Part shown: positions 55,343-64,000 of the stretch, piece by piece | How positions within the stretch are numbered: the stretch's first letter is position 1 | Layout: the number at the start of each line of letters is the position of its first letter | Assembly: GCF_042477335.2 (NCBI RefSeq) | Contig: NC_091260.1 | Location: 51,231,001-51,295,000 of the forward strand | Direction: 5' to 3' | Source: Ovis canadensis | Lineage: Eukaryota; Chordata; Mammalia; Artiodactyla; Bovidae | Length of the DNA stretch: 64,000 nucleotides | The notes under the pieces: generated by a model | What the model was told of the DNA's origin: nothing | The model's input: the letters and a program-made list of their open reading frames with translations, nothing else | The model's database searches: none | Translations under genes and position numbers: made by a program

Positions 55343-55943
55343 AGATTTAATGTTTAGGATTTGAAATTTAACTGTACAAGTTTTTTTTTTTTCCCTTTTC
55401 CTCCTCACTTTGTGGAATTGGTCAGACCAAACACATCTCATTTGATTAGTGTTTTTTTATAGTATGTAAAGATCAAGATTTTTTTAAAAACTTTGATGGA
55501 GAATTTTGATAAATCCTGATATTGACCTAATTGAAATAGGTAAATGTGTTTTTATATATCTGCCAAGAGTTTTCTAATTTCAGAACACAATAATATTGTT
55601 ATGACTATTGATTTAAAAAGTTCAATCATTTTTGAAATTATTTATAGATGTTTTCATTTAATTGACTATCAGGTTAATTTTGACAATGCTGGGTGAAATA
55701 TACATGGACAAAATCATGGCACTATTACAAATGTATTAATTAGACAATAATTATTTTAGGTCTTTGGTAATTTTTTTTAATGATTTGAGGCTGATAAAGT
55801 TCTTCCATATTTAAAACTCTCTAACATGGATTTAAAGACTGAAAGGATGAACTGATGAGGCACATTCTATTATGAGTTTGGTAAAACCTATACAGATTTT
55901 CAGCTAGTGTTAGGAGTATTGTCAGAAAGAAAATGGATTGTTT

Positions 55944-55949
55944 AATAAA
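55944..55949 (+). terminator. NADK2: Candidate poly(A) signal of NADK2
   Basis: AATAAA within TTTAATAAATATG. TTTTAGTTTTGTAATTG follows as a U/GU-rich element. Confidence 0.45.
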
Positions 55950-56557
55950 TATGCAAAACATTTTAGTTTTGTAATTGCCTTACTTATTATCATGGTAGTT
56001 TTCACCTAGCTCATATTCCAAGTTTTACACATTAGGTTTGGAGGATAAAATGTTGTGGCTTTTCTTTTTTTCCCATTATGACAGTTTCTTTACCTAATGC
56101 CCAATTTACTTATAAATAATCCTAGAATTATCACAAAAAGTTCCTGTTGCTGCATCATGAGACAATTGGTATTCTTATTCCAATTATTCAAAGTTGTATT
56201 TTTTTTCCACTTGCTGTTAAAAATTTGTCTTCAATCACTGAAATATTTACTGAACACCGACTCTGCCATGTACTGTGTCAGGTGCTGGATGTACACTGGT
56301 GATCTGAACAGCCACTATCCTGATAGAACTGAATCTGGTGAGCTCAGAAGTAGATTCTGGGAAAACTAGGATGTGTAATCAAACCGAGTGCTCTTAGGTT
56401 TGGCAACATTTATCATGTTCTTGTCAGATTTTTAAAGTAATATTATTATACAAAGATAACCTTAGGTTTTGATGTATATCCAGAACAAGAATTTGTTTTT
56501 CTTAGTTAGAGAGTAACTGCATAGATACTACTCGCAAGGAGTTTACATGATGCATAC

Positions 56558-56563
56558 AATAAA
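56558..56563 (+). terminator. NADK2: Candidate poly(A) signal of NADK2
   Basis: AATAAA followed within 15 nt by TTGGTGTTTTCCC, a GU-rich downstream-like element. Confidence 0.5.
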
Positions 56564-56978
56564 AATTGGTGTTTTCCCAGAGATGGATGTAGTTTCTGAT
56601 TTGATTTAATAATGATATACTTAAGATACCACTTTATAAAGAAGTGAAATTCCGCACTATAGAAACTCCCTAACAGATTTAAAATACCTTTTTGATAAAA
56701 ATACCAACTCCATCTTTAATATCAAGGAAATCTGATTGTCCAAAATGGTACATAGATCTGTTTAATATGTAACATATTAATAGGTAACCTGCTATGTAAA
56801 ATTGTTTATAAGCCATATTTTAGAGGTTTAAAAACTACTTAATGTGTTCCATTGGTGATATAACCTCTAACATTTCTGACCTGTTGTGGGATTTATTTGT
56901 AAGAGATGATGAGAGGCAAAGGTTGTTAGAATAGCAAAAATGTTTTTATGAATGAGTTCCTTTTAATGGCAACATGTG

Positions 56979-56984
56979 AATAAA
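56979..56984 (+). terminator. NADK2: Candidate distal poly(A) signal of NADK2
   Basis: AATAAA followed by TTATCTTTTCTTTTTTAG. It is the last signal before the repeat-free 3' region ends. Confidence 0.5.
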
Positions 56985-57000
56985 AGTAAACCATTATCTT

Positions 57001-57989
57001 TTCTTTTTTAGTTCATTTATTTCTTCAGCTCTTATGGGTCATTGTTTGAAAACCAGATTGCCCCAGAATATTATATTTCATGTCTTTTTTCTACACTATC
57101 TATTACTCTTTTCCCTGCTGACTTCATTCACTGCTAACATGTGACACAGTGCTTCCTGGTAAATGTAGATTCTTCAGATATTTTTCAGTTAATGTTTTTG
57201 ATGTTCCATATGTATTTATATTCATGGACCCAGTAAATCAAAATCATATTACATGAACTGCTGAACTAGAAAGAATTATTTTAAATGAAGCTTATTCCTT
57301 AACATTAAAGAAACCATGAGGGATTAGGGTATAAATCAATAAGAAGGCTTATATATAAGTTTTCTACATGAAGAAATGTATAAAAAATATTTTTTAAGTG
57401 TCACAGGCTTTATTTTATGAAAGGTTTTTTAGAAAGTTACTGGCTAAATGAGGAGCTAAAAGGAAAAAATGGAAAAGGATGTTTTAAGTGTTAATTTGAA
57501 TATTTTATAGGCTAGCAAAGGCATGGATTATAACTAATTTTGTTCTCCCATTTTTAATAATCAGCAGTGGTTAAAAAAAATTCAAAACTTGGGATCCTGA
57601 AAAGACTTTGAAGAGCTCTATCTGAACAATACACACCTTTTTATACCAGAAGATTGTGAGTTCACAGGGAGTAGGGATTATGTGTTCTGATTTGTACAAT
57701 GAATACTTGAAAACTTGCATAGCTAGAGAAGAAACCTATTATAATAAATGATGGTTTTACATGCTGAAACAGTTAGGGAGTCTGTGTATGTCGGGGGGTG
57801 ATGTATTGACAGTTCCAGTAACTAGGACAGTATTTGAAATTTTTTTTTTTTCAACCATTCTTTTAAAGTGTTTTCCCCAACTGCAACTTTTATTTTTCTC
57901 CCTACACACCTGTTCTCTTTAAATGATTGAAGAGAGCTTGAATGATGTTACATTGTCATCATACTAGACTAGTTCTTTGCTTTCACAAG
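57001..57989. other. Intergenic AT-rich DNA
   Basis: I see no gene. Another AATAAA lies near 57,740, but nothing suggests transcription extends so far. Confidence 0.45.
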
Positions 57990-58172
57990 TGGCTTCCCTG
58001 GTGGCTCAGATGGTAAAGAATCCACCTGCAATGTGGGAGACCTGGGTTCAATCCCTGGGTTGGGAAGATCCCTTGGAGAAGGGAATGGCTACCCACTCCA
58101 ATATTCTGGCCTGGAGAGTTCCATGGACTGTATAGTCCACAGGATCACAAGCAGTCAGATACGACTGAGTGA
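57990..58172 (+). mobile_element. Bov-tA SINE (sense)
   Basis: TGGCTTCCCTGGTGGCTCAG to GATACGACTGAGTGA. The 10-bp repeat CTTTCACAAG at 57980-57989 and 58173-58182 flanks it, although CTTTCAC also resembles the SINE tail. Confidence 0.92.
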
Positions 58173-58396
58173 CTTTCACAAGAAAATCTATTTAAAATAC
58201 CTTTGGTAACTAAGCTTTGTTACATAGCTGTTTCCTCCTGCTTCAGAGCTTTCCTTCAAAGCATCATTTCATGATAAATGATTTTTCACAAAATCATTCT
58301 ATTCATCTTTGAAGTATTTCCATTAGTCTTTAAAATGTGTTGTTGTGGATTATCCACTTACCATGCAGTTTTGGATTAAAATATCACCAAAGTCTT

Positions 58397-58661
58397 TTGG
58401 AAGGAATGATGCCAAAGCTGAAACTCCAGTACTTTGGCCACCTCATGCGAAGAGTTGACTCATTGAAAAAGACTCTGATGCTGGGAGGGATTGGGGGCAG
58501 GAGGAGAAGGGGATGACAGAGGATGAGATGGCTGGATGGCATCATCGACTCAATGGATGTGAGTCTGAGTGAACTTCGGGAGTTGGTGATGGACCCAGAG
58601 GCTTGGAGTGCTACAATTCATGGGGTCGCAAAGAGTCAGACATGACTGAGCGACTGAACTG
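58397..58661 (+). mobile_element. BovB LINE 3' end (sense)
   Basis: GCTGAAACTCCAGTACTTTG to ACATGACTGAGCGACTGAAC. It is flanked by an 8-bp repeat, AAAGTCTT, at 58389-58396 and 58662-58669. Confidence 0.9.
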
Positions 58662-58669
58662 AAAGTCTT

Positions 58670-59480
58670 AACCCCTTTATTTTCTGGTTCTTACTGCAGT
58701 ACCACTGCAAGTTAGCTTACAGTTACTATCCTGAGTAGTAAATTAATAGTTTTGAGTAAAAAGACGTTTTAAAAGCCAATGTAAATGACCAGGTTTTGTT
58801 TAAAATACAACATGAAATCATGGTAATGTTGGGATATGATCAATTCCAGTGTGCCTGTTAATTTTAAAATGTGTCTATGGAAAAAAGTCTGCCTTCTAGT
58901 CTCTCATCAGTCACAGCCCCTGCCATCTGAAGACCTTAAATATAGTGATTTTACTGCTCAAATGTACAAGGTAGATACTTTGATATTTGGTTTAAGGAAT
59001 ACCAAAATATCAGTATCTTGATATTTAGATTCACTAAAAAGTAACTCAAACACTAGAGTAAAACAAATCCATAAAGAGTTTAGGTTTTAGGGTTTCAGCC
59101 TGTGTAAGGAGTTAGCGTCTTGGTGGAGAGAGCTTTTTGACTTTCTGGGACCTTTGGCCAGGTGGGGATGGGGAGAGGAGAGAGGAGAGGTTACGAGAGA
59201 GAAGGTTGCCTTCTGTTTGTTCCGAGGTTAGGTTATCCAGTGGAAAGGTGTTTCCAGTTTTCCTAGACCATTTAGTGCCTTTCCTCATGTTCTAGACCTT
59301 GCCCTGTCCTCTACATTGTAGATCATTAGTCAATGTTGGATTGTAGTTAAGTTCACCATGATAGAAGGGACACAGTCACTTTATCCAGAAATAAATATTT
59401 TGCATTTGGCTAGAGTTTGCCTAATAATCTTGGGAACTTGCAGTTAGGGTACAGAAGAGGAATCAAGAGCCACACGCAGA
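58670..59480. other. Intergenic sequence
   Basis: No gene seen. A GA-rich patch (GGGGAGAGGAGAGAGGAGAG) lies near 59,169-59,190. Confidence 0.5.
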
Positions 59481-59487
59481 CTGTTAA

Positions 59488-60285
59488 CATTGTTGTTCAG
59501 TCTCAGGTTGTGTCTGACTCCTTGCGACCCCATGGACTACAACACACCAGGCTTCCCTGTCCTTCACTGTCTCCCGGAGTTTGCTCAAACTCATGTCCAT
59601 TGAGTCAGTGATGCTATCTAGCCATCTCATCCTCTGTTGTCCCCTTCTCCTCTTGCATTCAGTCTTTCCCAGCATCAGGGTCTTTTACAATGAGTCAGCT
59701 CTTTGCATTGGATGGCCAAAGTATTGGAGCTTCAGCATCAGTCCGTCCAATGAATATTCAGGGCTTATTTCCTTTAGGATTGACTGGTTTGATCTCCTTG
59801 CTGTCCAAAGGGACTCTCGAGTCTTCTCCAACACCACAGTTTGAAAGCATCAGTTCTTCAATGCTCAGCCTTCTTTATAGTCCAACTCTCAAGTCCATAA
59901 TGACTACTGGAAAATCCATAGCTTTGACTATATAGACCTTTGTTAGCAAAGTGATGTCTTTTGAATATGCTGTCTAGGTTTGTCATAGTTTTCCTTCCAA
60001 AGAGGAAGCGTCTTTTAATTTTATGGCTGCAGTCACCATCTGCAGTCATTCTGAAGCCCAAGAAAATAAAATCTGTCACTGCTTCTTTTTCCCCTTCTAT
60101 TTGCCATGAAGTGATGGGAACAGATGCCATGATCTTAAGTTTTCTGAATGTTGAGTTTTAAGTCAGCCTTTTCACTCTCTTCTTTCACACTCAAGATGTT
60201 CTTTAGTTCTTCATTTTCTGCCATTAGTGATATCATCTGCATAACTGAGGTTACAGATATTTCTTCTGGCAATCTTGATTCGTAG
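59488..60285 (-). mobile_element. BovB LINE 3' half (antisense, older copy)
   Basis: GTTGTTCAGTCTCAGGTTGT, CTCATGTCCATTGAGTCAGT, GGCCAAAGTATTGGAGCTTC, GTTAGCAAAGTGATGTCTTT and ATTTCTTCTGGCAATCTTGA follow the same order as the copy at 33,635-34,820, with more indels. Its reverse-transcriptase frame is broken in several places. Confidence 0.93.
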
Positions 60286-60384
60286 AAAGAATGAAAGGCA
60301 TATGGTGTGTGCCTCTTGAAGGAAGACAGTAATACCGTCTATCCTGTCCCCTTGCTATGATGTTCAAAAAAACCCTGACAAACA

Positions 60385-60600
60385 GCCTATAGATGAGGGT
60401 CTCTCAACACTGGCACTGAGGTTTTGGATCAGATGATTCTTTATTGTGGGGAGCTGTGCTAGCTATTGTGGGATGGTTAGCGGCATCCTTGGTATGTCCC
60501 TGCTGGAGGCCAGTAGCTCCTCTCCACTTGTGACAACCAAAGCAGTTTTCAGATGTTACCAGTGTCTCTTGGGTGGCAAACTCACTCTTGGTTAGGACCT
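60385..60600 (-). mobile_element. MER20-like hAT element (antisense)
   Basis: GGTCTCTCAACACTGGCACT, GATGATTCTTTATTGTGGGG, AGCGGCATCCTTGGTATGTC, CTTGTGACAACCAAAGCAGT and TGGGTGGCAAACTCACTCTT follow MER20 in reverse. Confidence 0.65.
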
Positions 60601-61525
60601 TTTCGCTGCTAGATCTAACTACCAGTTTATGGAAACAGGGGACACATAAACCTGTTAAACATTATTCCAGGGATGGATCACATCAGTAAAATCCAGAATG
60701 GGGAACACTGGACAAGCAACCTAGTTTCTTCCATACATAAATGGTAAGGATAATAAAGAAGAGGAACACTAAGATTAAGAGACTAAAGAAAATGTCAATG
60801 TCAACCAAATGCAAAGTATAATCCGTGTTTGGAGCCTGAGCAAAACAAATCTATGTAAGAAAACAGTTTTTTAGATAGCTAGGGAACTTTCAACATCATC
60901 TTGATATTTAATGTTTTAGAATTAAATCAGAAGATCTTCCAGAGGTAGATACCGAACTATTCATGAAGTCATGGGTCTCGGTTTTGCCTCAAAAATGATC
61001 TTGTGAGCATGTGATGTCCATGGGATGGGAGATAGGTGAAATGAGATTGGTCATGAGTTAATGACCTTTGAAAGCAGAAAATGAAATTCATCATCTTTAC
61101 CTTTTGCATTTGAGATTTTTGATAACAAAAATGGAAGCATGGTATTGATAGTAAAAAGGAAGCAAAAAACTGGGTAATATTCAGGAAGAATCACCATTCT
61201 ACTATTTGAATGTGTTCAAAAGGAGTTAATTCCTAGATCTCTGGATATAGGGTAAACTATTCAAATGATCTGCTAATGAGAATAAAATGCACAGTATAAG
61301 CTGATCAAGTCTGTATTTAAAAAGTGCTACGAGCTGATTTTTATTGATAGTACTTGATACTTTATTGATGGTACTTATCACTTAATCTCAAATGTCTTAT
61401 AAATTATGTTAATACTTTAAGAAGCACTTTAACCATACAAAGAATTATAAACATTTTAATTTGACAACACATGAAGTGGGGCAAAAGGGACCATGTTACG
61501 GCTTGTTTTAAAGTGCCTTGTTAGA
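60601..61525. other. Intergenic AT-rich DNA
   Basis: I see nothing recognisable apart from A/T-rich stretches. It separates the convergent genes NADK2 and SKP2. Confidence 0.5.
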
Positions 61526-61531
61526 GGGTTG

Positions 61532-61733
61532 GGGCTTCCCTGGTGGCTCTGTGATAAAGAATCTGCCTGCAATACAGGAGATACAGGTTTGATCCCTGGG
61601 TCAGGAAGATCTCCTGCAGAAGGAAATGGCAGCCCTCTCCAATATTTTTACCTGGGAAATCCCAAGGACAGAGGAACCTGGTGGGCTACAGTCCATGGGG
61701 TTGCAAGAGTAGGACATGACTTAGCACACACAC
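61532..61733 (+). mobile_element. Bov-tA SINE (sense)
   Basis: GGGCTTCCCTGGTGGCTCTG to GTAGGACATGACTTAGCACA, closing with a CACACAC tail. Related AGAGGGTTG / AGAGGGCTG flanks suggest an aged target duplication. Confidence 0.9.
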
Positions 61734-61857
61734 ATTCAGAGGGCTGAGAGAAATCTCACGCCATACCTGATGCTTGTTTTAACCAGAGTGCTTAAGAAAA
61801 AGAGAAAGAAAAAAGGAATACAACTTAGCTGCAGTATTCATTTTTATAAAAATGTGT

Positions 61858-61863
61858 TTTATT
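61858..61863 (-). terminator. SKP2: Candidate poly(A) signal of SKP2
   Basis: TTTATT on the + strand reads AATAAA on the - strand. Cleavage would fall near 61,835-61,848, about 1.85 kb after the stop. Confidence 0.6.
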
Positions 61864-62831
61864 TTAAAACAAATCTATAAAAGTAGAAATCACATACAAA
61901 AATACAGATTACTCTGACATGTTAGCAAAATAGCTTATGGCTGGACTTGAGTTTGGAAGTACTGTGTGTGTGAGGGCATCCGGAAATCAGAGGCCAACCG
62001 GATCCTCCCTCCCAGCCTGTGTCACTAATCTGTAAACAATAATTTCAAGTAGTATGTAGCACTTTTAAACTACTACAAAATTGAAACCTAATCATTTCCC
62101 GTGTAACACTACTTAATAAAAATGTTCTTCCTTAGGTTTGAGCAGATAAGGGCACTTCATACATTGTTTCTAACATTTCAGAGATCTGATTTTTAAAAAA
62201 AGCAATGTTAATAGAAATGATGAGTTTGGGTTTTTTGCTCCATTTTGAATATACGGGAAGGTCATTGATTTAAACAAGAAGTTAATGTTTTATGTTTTTT
62301 TTAAAGTAGAATTTAGTCCTTTTGCTTCTATGTATCATTAAAAAAAAAAACACTATGCTATCAAAAGGTTCAGCACCCAAGTCTTAACTTTTATGCATGT
62401 GCCAGCTTGCTTATTGCTCTGAAACTGCACAGAACATACACCTTCTTCTAGGGTATATTCCTAATTGAAAGGAACATGCAGTTCTTAGGGAACTCCAGGT
62501 CCAGAACTTTATAAAACAAGTTGCTAGAAATAATCATTGTGGGAGGCCATTAAAATAATAAAATAAAAAAAGACAATTTAAAATACTTGATTCCAGAGTA
62601 AAAATAACTTTGAGAACCTTAGCGAAAAGGAAAACGCAGGCATCTGCGGTTCAGGATTCTATCCAACATTTCAAGAATCAAAGAAGTGACTGGTTCCTAC
62701 CTCTCTAAAACAAAGTGAGTCATTTTAAAAGCTAAAGAACCCATGTCAACATAATTTGATCATAAAGTCAGAAGTCCACAATTCAATTTCCTCAGCTAAT
62801 TCAGAACGCTGCAAACACAGTACATAAAGGA

Positions 62832-62974
62832 AATAAAATATTAGTCGCTCAGTCGTGTCCAACTTTTTGCGACCCCATGGACTGTAGCCCGCCAGGCTCC
62901 TCTGTCCATGGGATTCTCTAGGCAAAAATACTGGAGTGGGTTGCCATTTCCTCCTCCAGGGGACCTTCCCAACT
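62832..62974 (-). mobile_element. Bov-A/Bov-tA SINE in the SKP2 3'UTR
   Basis: TTAGTCGCTCAGTCGTGTCC to CCAGGGGACCTTCCCAACT lies between a perfect 12-bp repeat, GTACATAAAGGA, at 62820-62831 and 62975-62986. Relative to the + strand it is antisense, so it lies in the sense direction of the SKP2 transcript. Confidence 0.92.
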
Positions 62975-63709
62975 GTACATAAAGGAGACCTCATTAATGT
63001 GCATTAGAGGATACCCCAGGTTAACTGTCATAGAAAACTGTCTCTTGAGCCTTTAAATTCTATACCAATTCTGCACCTCTGGTTGGCCGACTCTTTCTTA
63101 GGTTTTAAGGTGAATGACCTGGGGCTATTTGTTTCCATCATCCAGATTGTGAATCTAAAGGTGCAGTTGAAATGTCTGTTTTTCTTGCCATCCTCAGAAG
63201 ATTGCTGCAGATCTACTCTATGATTCTCATTCTTTTCAGCTTACAATACAAATAGCTTATTATTTTTTGCAACCTATGTCTTATAATAAAGCAGTGCTGA
63301 AAAATTAAATAGAAGAATGTTCAGTTGCCATATAGGCTACGAAAATGATTTGCTGGTGGTGATTTTTAAGCTTGATTCTAAATAGATTTATGAAGAATGG
63401 CACTTGGAAGACGTGGTTCAAATTTTGCTATTTAAGGTATCTTGAAATTATAGGCTCACTCTCCCAAAAATTTCAAAAAGCGTAGAACTGAGGCTCTTAA
63501 AGGTATAGCAGTGATAAAAGCTTTCATAGTCATTTCTGAAAAGCAACAAACACTTCGTAGTTTTCTGTCTTCAATGGTTCTCGAATATACTTGTAGAAGG
63601 AATGCAACAGAAAACCAAGAATAAAAATAGCTGAGCTCTCCACAACTGGGCTTCCTGCTTCCTTTCCCTGTTCAAAGAAAAGAGGAGACACCACCTTGCA
63701 ATAGAGGCT

Positions 63710-64000
<291 letters not shown>

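Larger units (their letters stand above)
55038..57000 (+). other. NADK2: NADK2 3'UTR (extent inferred)
   Basis: This sequence follows the stop codon, is AT-rich and free of young SINEs, and contains several AATAAA signals. A transcript ending near 55,360 would have a ~320-nt 3'UTR; later signals would extend it up to ~2 kb. A diverged MIR/L2-like piece (CTGTGTCAGGTGCTGGATGT) lies near 56,240-56,340. Confidence 0.6.
61840..63709 (-). other. SKP2: SKP2 3'UTR (extent inferred)
   Basis: This runs from the SKP2 stop codon down to the poly(A) signal at 61,863-61,858. It is about 1.9 kb, AT-rich, and carries one Bov-A SINE (62,832-62,974). I see no stronger - strand AATAAA nearer the stop. The end is inferred from the signal alone. 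Confidence 0.65.

Overview
This window is nuclear DNA from a ruminant mammal. The evidence is spliced genes with long introns and a GC-rich CpG promoter. The interspersed repeats also carry the ruminant signature: Bov-tA and BovA2 SINEs, BovB (RTE) LINE pieces and CHR-type tRNA SINEs, on top of older mammalian MIR, L2, L1M, MLT1 and hAT copies. The species cannot be fixed from sequence alone; cattle, sheep, goat or buffalo would all fit. The gene order RANBP3L - NADK2 - SKP2 is the order I know from human 5p13, so the locus looks ordinary in synteny.

Layout. (1) 1 to about 2,540: the 3' end of RANBP3L (+ strand), with one complete internal coding exon and a probable last coding exon. (2) About 2,540 to 10,290: intergenic DNA made mostly of old and young repeats. 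(3) About 10,290 to 11,640: the CpG-island promoter and first exon of NADK2. (4) 10,786 to 55,037: the complete coding part of NADK2 (+ strand). Twelve coding exons join in frame at every boundary to give exactly 1,329 nt, that is 442 residues plus a stop, the usual length of the mitochondrial NAD kinase. (5) 55,038 to about 57,000: the NADK2 3'UTR with several candidate poly(A) signals. (6) About 57,000 to 61,840: a repeat-rich gap. (7) About 61,840 to 63,923: the last exon of SKP2 on the - strand, with the final 70 codons and a roughly 1.9 kb 3'UTR. NADK2 and SKP2 are therefore convergent.

The three genes do unrelated jobs: a Ran-binding nuclear-transport and SMAD-export related protein, mitochondrial NADP+ synthesis, and the substrate receptor of the SCF ubiquitin ligase. 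Nothing suggests shared function beyond proximity. I saw no RNA gene, CRISPR array, operon or undescribed defence-like system. The most notable non-gene signals are retroelement insertions with readable target-site duplications. These include a BovB/Bov-tA composite flanked as a single unit, a short L1 insertion with a 23-bp perfect duplication, a hAT (MER1-like) element with its 8-bp duplication intact, and a young SINE inside the SKP2 3'UTR. The NADK2 exon 1 reading frame is also open for about 120 codons upstream of its ATG. Repeat boundaries are read by eye and are approximate unless a flanking duplication is cited.
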